Of a stretch of 64,000 nt of DNA, positions 54,849 to 64,000 are shown in pieces. The notes beneath the pieces are model-generated. The model saw only the letters and a program-made list of their open reading frames with translations, searched no databases and had not been told where the DNA came from. The stretch comes from Tepidicella baoligensis. Its GTDB lineage: Bacteria > Pseudomonadota > Gammaproteobacteria > Burkholderiales > Burkholderiaceae_C. The stretch covers positions 397,679 through 461,678 of the forward strand of contig NZ_JACCDB010000001.1 in NCBI RefSeq assembly GCF_013432195.1, read 5' to 3'. Position numbers and translations under genes: made by a program. How positions within the stretch are numbered: position 1 is the first letter of the stretch; every line of letters begins with the position of its first letter.

Positions 54849-56024
54849 ATGCTGACCTGGGACGACCAAAGCACTCCTGCACTACAACCCGTGCGCCCTG
54901 TGCCCGTCACCGCACCTTCAAACGCGGCCACGGCCCATGCCCCCGTCACCCCATCGACCCCTTCGCCGAACGCTACCCCCCACAGCTCCGTCAAGGCGGC
55001 CTCCACCCAGCGCATCAATGCCGCCGACAAGCGCATCATCAACGGCCAGACCGACGTCAACCAGCTCGTGCCGTTCAAGTACAAGTGGGCCTGGGAGAAG
55101 TACCTCGCCACCTGCGCCAACCACTGGATGCCGCAGGAAGTGAACATGAGCCGCGACATCGCGCTCTGGAAGGACCCGAACGGCCTGACCGAGGACGAGC
55201 GCCGCATCGTCAAACGCAACCTCGGCTTCTTCGTCACCGCCGACTCGCTGGCGGCCAACAACATCGTGCTGGGCACCTACCGCCACATCACGGCGCCCGA
55301 GTGCCGCCAGTTCCTGCTGCGCCAGGCCTTCGAGGAAGCCATCCACACCCACGCCTACCAGTACATCGTCGAAAGCCTGGGCCTGGACGAGGGCGAGATC
55401 TTCAACGCCTACCATGAGGTGCCGGCCATCCGCGACAAGGACGAGTTCCTGCTGCCGTTCATCGACGCCATCATGGACCCGAACTTCCGCACGGGCACGC
55501 CGCAAGCCGACCAGACCCTGCTCAAGAGCCTGATCGTGTTCGCCTGCCTGATGGAAGGGCTGTTCTTCTACGTGGGCTTCACCCAGATCCTGGCGCTGGG
55601 CCGCCAGAACAAGATGACGGGTGCGGCCGAGCAGTACCAGTACATCCTGCGCGACGAGTCGATGCACTGCAATTTCGGCATCGACCTGATCAACCAGCTC
55701 AAGCTGGAAAATCCGCATCTGTGGACGGCGCAGTTCAAGGCCGAGATCAAGGAGCTCTTCCTCAAGGCCGTGGAACTCGAATACCGCTACGCCGAAGACA
55801 CCATGCCCCGCGGCGTGCTGGGGCTCAATGCCTCGATGTTCAAGGGCTATCTGCGCTACATCGCCAACCGGCGCGCCACGCAGATCGGCCTGGACCCCCT
55901 GTTCCCCAACGAAGAGAACCCCTTCCCCTGGATGAGCGAGATGATCGACCTCAAGAAGGAGCGCAATTTCTTCGAGACACGGGTGATCGAATACCAGTCG
56001 GGAGGCGCGCTGTCCTGGGATTGA
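54849..56024 (+). CDS. nrdB: Class Ia ribonucleoside-diphosphate reductase, beta subunit
   Basis: A 391-residue radical-generating subunit. The diiron/tyrosyl site is visible in [13 protein letters not shown], where Glu, His and the radical Tyr have the spacing of E. coli E115/H118/Y122; the second half-site is in [11 protein letters not shown] and [10 protein letters not shown]. About 50 Pro/Ala/Thr-rich residues at the N-terminus are a non-conserved extension. The extreme C-terminus, which docks on NrdA, is GGALSWD. Forms an operon with nrdA under NrdR control. Confidence 0.96.
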   Translation: MLTWDDQSTPALQPVRPVPVTAPSNAATAHAPVTPSTPSPNATPHSSVKAASTQRINAADKRIINGQTDVNQLVPFKYKWAWEKYLATCANHWMPQEVNMSRDIALWKDPNGLTEDERRIVKRNLGFFVTADSLAANNIVLGTYRHITAPECRQFLLRQAFEEAIHTHAYQYIVESLGLDEGEIFNAYHEVPAIRDKDEFLLPFIDAIMDPNFRTGTPQADQTLLKSLIVFACLMEGLFFYVGFTQILALGRQNKMTGAAEQYQYILRDESMHCNFGIDLINQLKLENPHLWTAQFKAEIKELFLKAVELEYRYAEDTMPRGVLGLNASMFKGYLRYIANRRATQIGLDPLFPNEENPFPWMSEMIDLKKERNFFETRVIEYQSGGALSWD

Positions 56025-56231
56025 CGCCCCGCCGGTACAGCCTTCTTTCATGCGGTCCTTTCACAACCCCCCCGTTGACATGGCCACCATGCTGGTGGCC
56101 GGGGTGGTTTCCCCCATTCAACACTCGGGAGGGCCGGGCGTGTCGTGCATGCCGGTGGTCCGAGTGCTGAATCGCTTGCCCGGAATCGTCCGAGGTCAAG
56201 CGCTTTTGGCAACTTGATCAAGGAGAACAAC

Positions 56232-57122
56232 ATGGCAACTGCGAAGAAGGCCGCACCGGCCAAGGCGGCGCCCGCGAAGAAGGCCGCACCGGCGAAGAAG
56301 GCAGCGGCACCCGCCAAGACAGCGGCGGCCCCCGCAAAGAAAGCGGCCCCGGCCCAAGCCGCAGCGGCACCCGCAAAGAAGGCCGCACCGGCCAAGAAGG
56401 CAGCGGCACCCGCCAAGAAAGCGGCGGCCCCTGCAAAGAAAGCGGCCCCGGCCCAAGCCGCAGCGGCACCCGCAAAGAAGGCCGCACCGGCCAAGGCTGC
56501 GCCCGCGAAGAAGGCCGCACCGGCGAAAAAAGCGGCTGCGCCGGCGAAGAAGGCTGCGCCCGCGAAGAAAGCGGTCCCGGCGAAAAAAGCGGCTGCGCCG
56601 GCGAAGAAGGCTGCGCCCGCGAAGAAAGCGGTCCCGGCGAAAAAAGCGGCTGCGCCCGCGAAGAAGGCTGCACCAGCCAAGAAAGCGGTAGCGCCTGTGG
56701 TCCAGGCTGTGGCCGAGGTCAAGAAGGCCGTGAAAAAGACAGTGACCACCGCCAAGAAGGCCATTGCCAAAGAGGAAAAGGCCGTCGAGAAAAAGGTGGC
56801 CGAAGTGAAGAAGGCCGTGGAGAAGAACGCCAAGGCCGTGAAGAAGGCCGGCGAGAAAAAGGTGGCCGAAGTCAAGAAGGCCGTGGAGAAGAAAGCCGAG
56901 GCCGTGAAGAAGGCCGTCGCGAAAAAGGTGGCCGAAGTGACGAAGGCCGTGGAGAAGAAAGCCGAGGCCGTGAAGAAGGCCGTCGCGAAAAAGGTGGCCG
57001 AAGTGACGAAGGCCGTGGAGAAGAAAGCCGCGCCCAAACCCAAGGCGGCCCCCTCCCCTGCAGCCCAGACCAAGCTGAACCCGCAGGCAGCCTGGCCCTT
57101 CCCGACGACCAAGAAACCCTGA
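56232..57122 (+). CDS. Histone H1-like Lys/Ala/Pro-rich DNA-binding protein
   Basis: A 296-residue low-complexity protein composed almost only of Lys, Ala, Pro, Val and Glu. Residues 1-155 consist of tandem PAKKAA/APAKKAAPA units; residues about 170-280 consist of KKVAEVKKAVEKKAEAVKKA-type heptad-like repeats that would form a charged coiled coil. It resembles the eukaryotic H1 tail and bacterial relatives such as BpH1 of Bordetella and AlgP, which bind DNA non-specifically. An AAGGAG site fixes the ATG at 56232. The repeated DNA makes copy number prone to change. The same gene position beside nrdB and accBC is common in Comamonadaceae. Confidence 0.9.
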   Translation: MATAKKAAPAKAAPAKKAAPAKKAAAPAKTAAAPAKKAAPAQAAAAPAKKAAPAKKAAAPAKKAAAPAKKAAPAQAAAAPAKKAAPAKAAPAKKAAPAKKAAAPAKKAAPAKKAVPAKKAAAPAKKAAPAKKAVPAKKAAAPAKKAAPAKKAVAPVVQAVAEVKKAVKKTVTTAKKAIAKEEKAVEKKVAEVKKAVEKNAKAVKKAGEKKVAEVKKAVEKKAEAVKKAVAKKVAEVTKAVEKKAEAVKKAVAKKVAEVTKAVEKKAAPKPKAAPSPAAQTKLNPQAAWPFPTTKKP

Positions 57123-57146
57123 GCCACACGGCTCTGCCGCCTGGTC

Positions 57147-57173
57147 AAGCCCATGGGCAACCGTGGGCTTTTT
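57147..57173 (+). terminator. Terminator after the histone H1-like gene
   Basis: AAGCCCA (57147-57153) pairs with TGGGCTT (57164-57170) across a 10-base loop and continues into T residues to 57173. It also separates the convergent PfkB kinase gene. Confidence 0.8.
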
Positions 57174-57183
57174 GGCGTCCGGC

Positions 57184-58071
57184 TCAGACCTCCAGGCGGT
57201 AGTTCTGCCCCCCACGGGAGGCAATTTTGGTCGCGCCCATGCGGTTGCCCAAGGCGACGCAGCGCGTCAGATCCCAGCCCTGGGCCAGCCCGTGCAGCAG
57301 GGCGGCGCGAAAGGCATCGCCACAACCCGTCGGGTCCACCACAGCCGTGGCCGGCACCCCCGGCACACGGGTACAGCTCCCGTCCTGCCAGACCTCGCAT
57401 CCCTGGTCGGCCAGTGTGATGACGAGCCCGCGCAAACGGCTCGACAGCGCGGCGTAGTCGAGCCCGGTGCGATCGCTGAGCAAACGGGCCTCGTAGTCGT
57501 TGAGGGCAGCCCAATCGGCCAGGTCGATGAAGTGCAGGAGCTCCTCACCGTCGAACATGGGCAGCCCCTGACCCGGATCGAACACGAACGGCACGCCCAG
57601 CGCCTTGAGCTGCTCGGCATGTTGGAGCATGGCCTCCCGGCCATCGGGTGAGATGATGCCGATCACCGCGCCATCGGCCGCCTCGATGGGGTTGAGGTGC
57701 GCCTGCCCCATGGCACCAGGGTGAAACGCCGTGATCTGGTTGTTGTCGCGGTCGGTCATGATCATGGCCTGAGCGGTGTAATGCGCCTCGTCGAGGCGGA
57801 CGTGCCGCGTGTCCACCCCCATGACCGTGAGGCGTTCGAGGTAGTCCTGCCCGTCGGCCCCGAGCGTGGCCACTGGACGCGCCGGCGCCCCGAGCTGGCG
57901 CAAGCCGTAGGCGATGTTGCCTGCGCAGCCCCCATACTCGCGGCGCAAGCCCGGGACCAGGAAAGAGACATTGAGGATGTGCAGTTGATCCGGCAGGATC
58001 TGCTCGGCAAAACGGCCCTCGAAGGTCATGATGGTGTCGAAAGCCAGGGAACCGCAGATGAGGATGGACAT
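57184..58071 (-). CDS. PfkB-family carbohydrate/nucleoside kinase
   Basis: A 295-residue ribokinase-fold kinase. PfkB motif 1 corresponds to GGCAGNIAYGLRQLGAPARPVATLG, and motif 2 is VVDPTGCGDAFRAALLHG, with the anion-hole glycines and catalytic Asp. The N-terminus MSILICGSLAFDTIM is typical. In betaproteobacteria this group is often annotated as adenosine kinase-like, but sugar substrates are possible; the sequence alone does not decide. It is leftward, 18 bases after the DUF3426 gene's stop, in the accBC-prmA transcription direction. Confidence 0.9.
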   Translation of the reverse strand: MSILICGSLAFDTIMTFEGRFAEQILPDQLHILNVSFLVPGLRREYGGCAGNIAYGLRQLGAPARPVATLGADGQDYLERLTVMGVDTRHVRLDEAHYTAQAMIMTDRDNNQITAFHPGAMGQAHLNPIEAADGAVIGIISPDGREAMLQHAEQLKALGVPFVFDPGQGLPMFDGEELLHFIDLADWAALNDYEARLLSDRTGLDYAALSSRLRGLVITLADQGCEVWQDGSCTRVPGVPATAVVDPTGCGDAFRAALLHGLAQGWDLTRCVALGNRMGATKIASRGGQNYRLEV

Positions 58072-58089
58072 GGGGCCGTTGCAGGGGTT

Positions 58090-59073
58090 TCAGGGGTAGA
58101 ACAGAATGGCACGATAGCCGGTCATGACCTGATCGCTCGGCGCGTCGAGCGCCAGATCGAACTGGACCGGCCATTCCGCGCCGGGTGGCAAGGTCTCGAC
58201 CGGGCGCGGCCACTCGTGCGGCAGCAGCACCCGGCGCACGAGGACTTCGTCGTTCAGGGCGGTGAGCGTGAGCTCCAGAGCAGGCGCCGCCACTTCGAGG
58301 TCAGACTTGTTGCGCACCACCACATTGAAGCTGTAACGCCCGGGCGCACGCCGCAACAGGACCGAGCTGTCGATGACGACTTCGTCGAGCTGCCGGGGCG
58401 AGGCGACCTCGCAGGCCAGCGAGTCGCACAGCGTTTCCAGCACCGGGCGCGAGGCCGGTACGCGGCTGGCCAGCTGATCCCGCCAGTGATGGGCCACCTG
58501 GGCGCCCAGCAAGGCGAGCAAGAGCAGCACCAGCAGCAGCAGCCCTGCCCTGACCCACGGCTGGCGCCAAAAAGCCCGGCGCTGGGCCTGGCGGACGAAG
58601 GACGGCACAGGCTGGGGCCCGGCTTCGGGGGGCGGAAGGTCTGGGGAGGCAGGCGGGGGCGAGATGACGGGCGGTTCGGGATTGGGCTCCGGCTCCGGCT
58701 CCTCGGGAAACGGCTCAGAGGCAAGGGGTGCGGGCGCGGGCGCGGGTGTGGGTGCGGGTGCGGGCGCGGGTGTGGGTGTGGGTGTGGGTGTGGGTGTGGG
58801 TGTGGGCGCGGGCGCGGGTGTGGGTGTGGGTGCGGGCGCGGGCGTGGGCGTGGGCGTGGGCGTGGGCGTGGGCGTGGGCGTGGGCGCGGGTGCGGGTGCT
58901 GGGGTCGTGGCCGGGGGTTCCTCGACCCCGGGCCACCAGGGCTGGAGATCCAGTGTGGCGTCGAAAATGTGGTGACAGTGCCCGCAACGCACCCAACCAT
59001 CGGAAATCTTGAGCTGATCGGACACCACCTTGAACGAGGTGGAACATGCCGGACAGCGCGTGATGAAGCTCAT
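58090..59073 (-). CDS. DUF3426 zinc-ribbon membrane protein with long Pro-Ala/Pro-Thr linker
   Basis: A 327-residue protein in three parts. Residues 1-40 form an MJ0042-type zinc ribbon (RCPACSTSFKV ... VRCGHCHHIFD). Residues about 57-115 are a linker of 29 Pro-Ala or Pro-Thr dipeptides, then an acidic Pro-rich stretch. A membrane helix at about 175-195 (GLLLLVLLLLALLGAQV) is followed by the DUF3426 C-terminal domain (about 200-327), presumably periplasmic. The linker is encoded by a hexanucleotide tandem repeat. The role is unknown; the family sits next to prmA across Burkholderiales, as here (seven bases from the prmA stop). Confidence 0.9.
   Translation of the reverse strand: MSFITRCPACSTSFKVVSDQLKISDGWVRCGHCHHIFDATLDLQPWWPGVEEPPATTPAPAPAPTPTPTPTPTPTPTPAPAPTPTPAPAPTPTPTPTPTPTPAPAPAPTPAPAPAPLASEPFPEEPEPEPNPEPPVISPPPASPDLPPPEAGPQPVPSFVRQAQRRAFWRQPWVRAGLLLLVLLLLALLGAQVAHHWRDQLASRVPASRPVLETLCDSLACEVASPRQLDEVVIDSSVLLRRAPGRYSFNVVVRNKSDLEVAAPALELTLTALNDEVLVRRVLLPHEWPRPVETLPPGAEWPVQFDLALDAPSDQVMTGYRAILFYP
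58729..58902. repeat. Hexanucleotide tandem repeat (29 units) inside the DUF3426 gene
   Basis: On the + strand the unit is YGYGGG (TGTGGG, CGTGGG, TGCGGG, CGCGGG variants), 29 copies without interruption, 174 bases. Runs of the same variant occur (for example several TGTGGG, then several CGTGGG), as expected from slippage. Because the unit is six bases, gain or loss keeps the reading frame and only lengthens or shortens the linker. Confidence 0.9.
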
Positions 59074-59080
59074 GCCGCGA

Positions 59081-59989
59081 TTATTGCGCGGTCATGAGGA
59101 TCCAGCCGTCTTCCTGGTCGGCGATGCCCAGCTGCACCCAGGGCGCATACGCCTCTTGCAGCTCCTGCGCCTGGCGTTCGAGGATGCCGGCCAGCACCAG
59201 GTGCCCCCCCGCTCGCACATGGCTGCACAGCAAGGGCGCCAGCACTTTCAGGGGGGTGGCCAGGATGTTGGCCAGCACCACGTCATACCGCCCGGTGGCG
59301 AGCTCGGGCAGCCCGGCCTCCAGGTTGACGTGGTTGTTGCTGGCGTTGATGCGCGTGGCCTCCACGGCCGCAGGGTCGATGTCCACCGCCACGATCTCCT
59401 GGGCACCGAACTTGGCGGCCCCGATGGCGAGGATGCCGGAGCCGCAACCGTAGTCGAGCACACGTTGGCCGGTCAGGTCGCGCTGCGCGATCCAGCGCAG
59501 GCACATCCGGGTGGTCGGATGGGTGCCCGTGCCGAAGGCCAGGCCCGGGTCCAGGCGGATGACCTGCCGGGCATCGGCCGGGGGCTCGTGCCAGCTCGGC
59601 ACGATCCAGAAGCCGGGGGTGATGTCCACCGGCGCGAACTGGGACTGCGTCAGACGCACCCAGTCCTCGTCGGCCACGGCCCGGATGCCCACGACCTCGC
59701 AACCGTCGAAAAAGTCCTGCAGTCGCAGCAGGGCCGCCGCTTCGTCGGCACCGGCCTGGTCGGAAAACAAAGCCACCACCCGGGAGCGTTGCCAGCCGGC
59801 CTTGGGAGCCGGCATTCCCGGCTCGCCGAAGAGGGCCTGCTCGGCTGGGGTTTCGGCATCGGCATCCTCCACCGAGACGCTCAGCGCGTCGAGCGCGTCG
59901 AGCGCATCGGTCAGGTGCTCGAGGCTTTCCTCCGGCGCCAGAAGCACCAGCTCGAACAGGCGCGCCGCAGGCGTGGATTCAGCGGTCAC
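59081..59989 (-). CDS. prmA: Ribosomal protein L11 methyltransferase
   Basis: A 302-residue SAM-dependent enzyme that trimethylates ribosomal protein L11. The substrate-recognition domain is at 1-90 ([21 protein letters not shown]). The methyltransferase domain has [42 protein letters not shown] and [17 protein letters not shown], all diagnostic for PrmA. The GTG at 59989 overlaps the accC stop by 11 bases and gives a normal length; no suitable ATG exists nearby without entering accC. Confidence 0.94.
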   Translation of the reverse strand: MTAESTPAARLFELVLLAPEESLEHLTDALDALDALSVSVEDADAETPAEQALFGEPGMPAPKAGWQRSRVVALFSDQAGADEAAALLRLQDFFDGCEVVGIRAVADEDWVRLTQSQFAPVDITPGFWIVPSWHEPPADARQVIRLDPGLAFGTGTHPTTRMCLRWIAQRDLTGQRVLDYGCGSGILAIGAAKFGAQEIVAVDIDPAAVEATRINASNNHVNLEAGLPELATGRYDVVLANILATPLKVLAPLLCSHVRAGGHLVLAGILERQAQELQEAYAPWVQLGIADQEDGWILMTAQ

Positions 59990-61328
59990 GTTGTTCCAGC
60001 CAGGATTCGAGGTAGTGGATGTTGGTGCCGCCGGCCTCGAAGTTGGCGTCCACCATGAGTTCACGGTGCAGGGGCACGTTGGTCTTGATGCCCTCGATCG
60101 CGGTTTCCGCGAGCGCGGTGCGCATGCGCGCCAGTGCCTGCTCCCGGGTATCGCCATGGGCGATGAGCTTGCCGATCATCGAGTCGTAATTGGGCGGCAC
60201 CATGTAATTGGCATAGACGTGCGAGTCCACCCGAATGCCCGGCCCACCCGGCATGTGCCAGGTGGTGACGCGACCGGGTGAGGGCGTGAACTTGTACGGG
60301 TCCTCGGCGTTGATGCGGCACTCGATGGCATGTCCGCGGACCTGGATCTGGCGCTGGGTGAAGGGCAGCTTCTCCCCGGCGGCCACCGCGATCTGGGTGC
60401 GCACGATGTCGATGCCGGTGATGGCTTCCGTAACGGGGTGCTCGACCTGCACGCGGGTGTTCATCTCGATGAAGTAGAACTCGCCGTTTTCATACAGGAA
60501 CTCGAACGTGCCGGCCCCCCGGTAACCGATCTTCTTGCAGGCAGCGGCACAACGCTCGCCGATCTTTTCGATCAGGCGGCGTGGAATGCCGGGAGCCGGC
60601 GCTTCTTCGATCACTTTCTGGTGGCGACGCTGCATGGAGCAGTCGCGCTCGTACAGGTACACCGCATTGCGGTAGTTGTCGGCCAATACCTGGATCTCGA
60701 TGTGACGCGGATTCTGGAGGAACTTCTCCATGTAGACCTCGGGGTTCCCGAAGGCGGCCCCGGCTTCGGCCTTGGTGGTCTGTACCGCATGCAGCAGCGC
60801 CGCTTCGGTGTGCACCACGCGCATGCCGCGGCCACCGCCGCCACCCGCCGCTTTGATGATGACGGGGTAGCCGATGCTTTTGGCGATGCGTTTGATGGTG
60901 GCGGGGTCGTCGGGCAAGGCACCCTCCGAACCGGGCACGCACGGCACCCCCGCACGGATCATGGCCTGCTTGGCCGAGACCTTGTCGCCCATGATGCGGA
61001 TGGACTCGGGCGTGGGGCCGATGAAGACGAAGCCGCTTTTTTCCACGCGCTCGGCAAAGTCGGCGTTTTCCGAGAGGAAGCCATACCCGGGATGGATGGC
61101 TTCGGCGTCGGTGACTTCGGCCGCCGAGATGATGGCCGGCATGCTGAGGTAGCTTTGCGCCGAAGGCGCGGGGCCGATGCACACCGCTTCGTCCGCGAGC
61201 TTGACGTACTTGGCGTCGCGGTCGGCCTCGGAATAGACCATGACCGCCTTGATGCCCATCTCGCGGCAGGCGCGCTGCACGCGCAGTGCGATTTCGCCGC
61301 GGTTGGCGATCAGGATTTTCTTGAACAT
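59979..61328 (-). CDS. accC: Acetyl-CoA carboxylase, biotin carboxylase subunit
   Basis: A 449-residue ATP-grasp enzyme that carboxylates biotin on AccB, the first step of fatty-acid synthesis. [21 protein letters not shown] is the standard N-terminus; the glycine-rich [14 protein letters not shown] loop, [28 protein letters not shown], and the metal/ATP residues in [16 protein letters not shown] are intact. The ATG at 61328 was chosen over one three codons upstream because it matches the family. It starts 13 bases after the accB stop. Confidence 0.97.
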   Translation of the reverse strand: MFKKILIANRGEIALRVQRACREMGIKAVMVYSEADRDAKYVKLADEAVCIGPAPSAQSYLSMPAIISAAEVTDAEAIHPGYGFLSENADFAERVEKSGFVFIGPTPESIRIMGDKVSAKQAMIRAGVPCVPGSEGALPDDPATIKRIAKSIGYPVIIKAAGGGGGRGMRVVHTEAALLHAVQTTKAEAGAAFGNPEVYMEKFLQNPRHIEIQVLADNYRNAVYLYERDCSMQRRHQKVIEEAPAPGIPRRLIEKIGERCAAACKKIGYRGAGTFEFLYENGEFYFIEMNTRVQVEHPVTEAITGIDIVRTQIAVAAGEKLPFTQRQIQVRGHAIECRINAEDPYKFTPSPGRVTTWHMPGGPGIRVDSHVYANYMVPPNYDSMIGKLIAHGDTREQALARMRTALAETAIEGIKTNVPLHRELMVDANFEAGGTNIHYLESWLEQRDR

Positions 61329-61341
61329 GAGCGACAAACCC

Positions 61342-61791
61342 TCACTCGATCACGAACAGGGGCTGCCCGTATTCGACGGCCTGCCCGTTTTCGACCAGAA
61401 TCTGAGTGATGACGCCGGACTTGTCGGCTTCGATCTCATTGAGGATCTTCATGGCTTCGACGATACAGATCGGATCGCCTTCCTTGACCTGCTGGCCCAC
61501 CTCGACGAAAGGCTTGGCGCCGGGGCTGGGGGCACGGTAGAACGTGCCAACCATGGGTGATTTGACGATGTGCCCCTTGATTTCGGGCTCGGCAGCAGGA
61601 GCCGGGGCTGCGGTGGCGGCCGGTGCCGCCGCTTGGGTGGCGGGGGCGAGCACGGTCACGGCGGGAGCGGGGGCGGCCACGGGTGCGCTCTTGACGATGC
61701 GAACCTTGCCTTCGGCTTCGGTGATCTCGAGTTCGGATACATTCGACTCAGAGACGAGGTCGATCAAGGTCTTGAGTTTGCGCAAATCCAT
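61342..61791 (-). CDS. accB: Acetyl-CoA carboxylase, biotin carboxyl carrier protein
   Basis: A 149-residue carrier. The N-terminal helix ([21 protein letters not shown]) is followed by an Ala/Pro linker (about 37-70) and the biotinyl domain with the biotin-accepting Lys115 in [10 protein letters not shown]; the BCCP thumb ([17 protein letters not shown]) is present. First gene of the leftward accB-accC-prmA-DUF3426-PfkB series. The 162-base gap to the divergent pilB start must hold promoters for both directions; no clear consensus was identified. Confidence 0.97.
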   Translation of the reverse strand: MDLRKLKTLIDLVSESNVSELEITEAEGKVRIVKSAPVAAPAPAVTVLAPATQAAAPAATAAPAPAAEPEIKGHIVKSPMVGTFYRAPSPGAKPFVEVGQQVKEGDPICIVEAMKILNEIEADKSGVITQILVENGQAVEYGQPLFVIE

Positions 61792-61953
61792 GTTTTCTCC
61801 AGAAATTGCACCTAAAATGCTTCAAAATTTCCGCATCAGTGCAGAAGTAGGCGGGAATATACACGAAGTCCCGCAACCCCGAAAAACCCGGCCCGTCTTC
61901 GACCCACCCCATTGCCCACCCCATTGACCTCGCTGCACCCCCAGTTGAACACC

Positions 61954-63684
61954 ATGGCGGATGAGGACATCAGCGTGACCTCCATGGCCCTGCCCGGGCT
62001 GGCCAGGGCCTTGATCGCCTCGGGCATCCTGACCCAGAAAACGGCCGAGGAGATCTATGCCAAAGCGCAGGCGCGCCAGACCGGGTTCATTGCCGAGGTG
62101 ATCAGCAGCGGGGCGGTGTCGGCTCGCGATCTGGCCCACACCGTGTCGACGGCGTTTGCAGCGCCGCTGATCGATTTGGACGCGGTGGACGTCCACCGAC
62201 TGCCCAAGGACATCCTGGACCCCCGCATGGCCAAGCAGTTTCGCCTGGTGGTGCTGAGCCGGCGCCACAACCGCGTCACGGTGGCCACCGCCGATCCCTC
62301 CGACCAGCAGGCAGCCGAAAAGGTCAAATTCGCCACCCAGCTCGGTGTGGACTGGGTCATCGCCGAGGTGGACAAGCTCAACAAGCTGATCGACAGCGTC
62401 ACGGCCAGCGCCAGCGAAGCGATCGAGCACATCGTGGGTGGCGATTTCGAGTTCGACGAAAGCAGCATCGAAATGGCGCCGGCGGACGCCACCGACAAGG
62501 TATCGGCCGAGGTGGAGGATGCCCCGGTCGTCAGGTTTTTGCAGAAGATGCTGCTCGATGCCTACACGATGCGCGCATCCGACCTGCACTTCGAGCCTTA
62601 CGAGCACACGTACCGGGTGCGCTTTCGCATCGACGGCGAACTGCGTGAGATCGCTGCACCGCCGGTTGCGGTGAAAGAGAAGCTGGCTTCACGCATCAAG
62701 GTGATCTCCAGGCTCGACATTTCCGAAAAGCGTGTGCCGCAAGACGGGCGCATGAAGCTGAAGGTGGGACCGGACAAGGTGATCGACTTCCGGGTCAGTA
62801 CCCTGCCCACCTTGTTCGGCGAAAAGATCGTGATCCGCATCCTGGACCCGAGCAGCGCGCAGATGGGCATCGATGCCCTGGGCTATGAGCCGGATGAAAA
62901 GGAAAAGCTGCTGCAAGCCATTCATCGACCCTATGGCATGGTGCTCGTGACAGGCCCCACCGGCTCGGGCAAGACGGTGTCGCTCTACACCTGCCTGAAC
63001 ATCTTGAACCAGCCTGGGGTCAACATCTCGACGGCGGAAGACCCGTCAGAGATCAACCTGCCCGGTGTGAACCAGGTGAACGTGAACGAAAAAGCCGGGC
63101 TGACCTTTGCGGCGGCTTTGAAGGCTTTCCTGCGCCAGGACCCGGACATCATCATGGTCGGTGAGATCCGAGACCTGGAGACCGCCGACATCGCCATCAA
63201 GGCCGCCCAGACCGGCCACCTGGTGCTGTCCACCCTGCACACCAACGACGCGCCCACCACCCTCACCCGCATGCTCAACATGGGCATTGCGCCGTTCAAC
63301 ATCGCCTCCAGCGTCAACCTGATCACGGCGCAGCGGCTGGTACGGCGCTTGTGCAAGCAGTGCAAGGAACCCATGGAGGACCTGCCGGAACAGGTCTTGC
63401 TCGACGCCGGGTTTCGCCCCGAAGAGCTGGACGGCTCCTGGCAACCTTACCGGCCGGTGGGTTGCAACGCCTGCAACAACGGCTACAAGGGCCGCATGGG
63501 CATCTATCAAGTGATGCCGATCACGGAAGCGATGCAGCAGATCATCCTGCGCGGCGGCAGTGCCCTGGAGATTGCCGCGCAAGCCCAAGCAGAGGGTGTT
63601 CGCACTTTGCGCGAATCGGGGCTGCGCAAGGTTAAACTGGGCATCACGTCTCTGGAAGAAGTGCTGGGCTGCACCAACGACTAA
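61954..63684 (+). CDS. pilB: Type IV pilus assembly ATPase PilB
   Basis: A 576-residue hexameric motor that drives pilus extension. The N-terminal GspE-II/MshEN domain spans about 12-150. The catalytic core has Walker A GPTGSGKT (334-341), the Asp box, Walker B-like DIIMVGEIRD and His box GHLVLSTLHTNDA. A tetracysteine zinc motif CKQC...CNAC (about 480-525) is typical of PilB. The ATG at 61954 was chosen to give the usual N-terminus. It begins the pilB-pilC operon and would power assembly of the pilins at 44-50 kb. Confidence 0.95.
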   Translation: MADEDISVTSMALPGLARALIASGILTQKTAEEIYAKAQARQTGFIAEVISSGAVSARDLAHTVSTAFAAPLIDLDAVDVHRLPKDILDPRMAKQFRLVVLSRRHNRVTVATADPSDQQAAEKVKFATQLGVDWVIAEVDKLNKLIDSVTASASEAIEHIVGGDFEFDESSIEMAPADATDKVSAEVEDAPVVRFLQKMLLDAYTMRASDLHFEPYEHTYRVRFRIDGELREIAAPPVAVKEKLASRIKVISRLDISEKRVPQDGRMKLKVGPDKVIDFRVSTLPTLFGEKIVIRILDPSSAQMGIDALGYEPDEKEKLLQAIHRPYGMVLVTGPTGSGKTVSLYTCLNILNQPGVNISTAEDPSEINLPGVNQVNVNEKAGLTFAAALKAFLRQDPDIIMVGEIRDLETADIAIKAAQTGHLVLSTLHTNDAPTTLTRMLNMGIAPFNIASSVNLITAQRLVRRLCKQCKEPMEDLPEQVLLDAGFRPEELDGSWQPYRPVGCNACNNGYKGRMGIYQVMPITEAMQQIILRGGSALEIAAQAQAEGVRTLRESGLRKVKLGITSLEEVLGCTND

Positions 63685-63727
63685 ACCCCGGCCTCCAGAG
63701 GCCGAGCAACCACACTGCGGGGAAAAC

Positions 63728-64000
63728 ATGGCCACGGCTAACAAAAGCGTCAAGGAGTTCGTGTTCGAGTGGGAGGGCAAGGACCGCAACGGCAAGATGA
63801 CCCGTGGCGACATCCGGGCCGCTGGCGAGCATCAGGCCCAGGCCCATCTGCGGCGCCAAGGCATCCTGGTGCAGAAGATCAAGAAGCGCAAGATGGCCTC
63901 GGCCAAGCGCATCAAACCGAAGGACATCGCGATCTTCACCCGCCAGCTCGCGACGATGATGAAGGCCGGCGTGCCTCTGCTGCAGGCCTTCGACATCGTG
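63728..64000 (+). CDS. pilC: Type IV pilus inner-membrane platform protein PilC (5' part)
   Basis: The first 91 codons of a rightward gene cut by the window edge. MATANKSVKEFVFEWEGKDR, RGDIRAAGEHQAQAHLRRQG and DIAIFTRQLATMMKAGVPLLQAFDIV are the T2SSF/PilC N-terminal pattern. A GGGGAAAAC sequence before the ATG serves as ribosome-binding site, 43 bases after the pilB stop. PilC anchors PilB and passes pilins to the growing fibre. Confidence 0.93.
   Translation, partial: MATANKSVKEFVFEWEGKDRNGKMTRGDIRAAGEHQAQAHLRRQGILVQKIKKRKMASAKRIKPKDIAIFTRQLATMMKAGVPLLQAFDIV

Noticed and set aside
56145-56231. An upstream extension of the histone H1-like protein by 29 residues
   Set aside because: The AAGGAG site immediately before the ATG at 56232 and the normal MATAKKAA start make the shorter protein far more likely.
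56232-57100. Regular short repeats that look CRISPR-like
   Set aside because: The units are in-frame codons for PAKKAA without unique spacers, inside a histone H1-like gene. The same reasoning rejects the hexamer array at 58729-58902.

Overview
The window is a GC-rich stretch of a betaproteobacterial chromosome, most likely Burkholderiales and probably Comamonadaceae. That placement is an inference from gene content and order: accB-accC-prmA-DUF3426-PfkB kinase next to histone H1-like and nrdAB genes, a phasin, Bug-type solute receptors, and separate pilA/minor pilin/pilBC loci. No 16S rRNA gene is present, so it is not proven. Genes are dense on both strands, with many 4-base start/stop overlaps.

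Layout. 1-13.6 kb is housekeeping and storage metabolism: a DUF502 membrane protein coupled to a Pat-type acyl-CoA synthetase/acetyltransferase, a CopD-like protein, a phasin, 3-hydroxybutyryl-CoA dehydrogenase, MoaC, a BepA-like protease, PurB, a glutathione transferase and a P2-type cation ATPase. 13.8-19 kb holds a two-component system, the AmpG muropeptide permease, a Tat-exported M48 protease and a glyoxalase-II-like hydrolase. 19.0-33.1 kb is amino-acid catabolism: a broken GspE/PilB-like gene, an ornithine-cyclodeaminase-family reductase, Lrp and PutA (proline), a small PAS/chemoreceptor-type protein with an SDR, a class III aminotransferase, an EamA exporter, and a second Lrp regulator facing hppD-phhB-phhA (phenylalanine/tyrosine degradation).

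33.1-35.9 kb is the scar of a mobile island: tRNA-Asn, degenerate sequence, an intact AbiE-type toxin/antitoxin pair and the frameshifted tail of a tyrosine integrase. 35.9-39.7 kb is an AtuA-like/Bug-receptor operon facing a LysR gene. 39.6-44.2 kb has a patatin lipase, a DUF2892 protein, a Tat-exported PhoX phosphatase and a HI0074/MNT nucleotidyltransferase pair, with a short echo of phoX beyond it.

44.4-50.5 kb is the type IV pilus accessory locus: pilA behind a sigma-54-like promoter and, divergently, a markedly AT-richer run of minor-pilin genes. It ends in a 694-residue PilV-like prepilin with a fibronectin-III-like C-terminus, and no pilY1 is visible. This is the most interesting part of the window.

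50.4-64 kb returns to high-GC core genes: ampD, a second MNT pair whose partner looks truncated, nrdA-nrdB behind two NrdR boxes, a histone H1-like gene, PfkB kinase, DUF3426 protein with a 29-unit Pro-Ala/Pro-Thr repeat, prmA, accC, accB, and then pilB and the start of pilC, the pilus motor that would assemble the pilins above.
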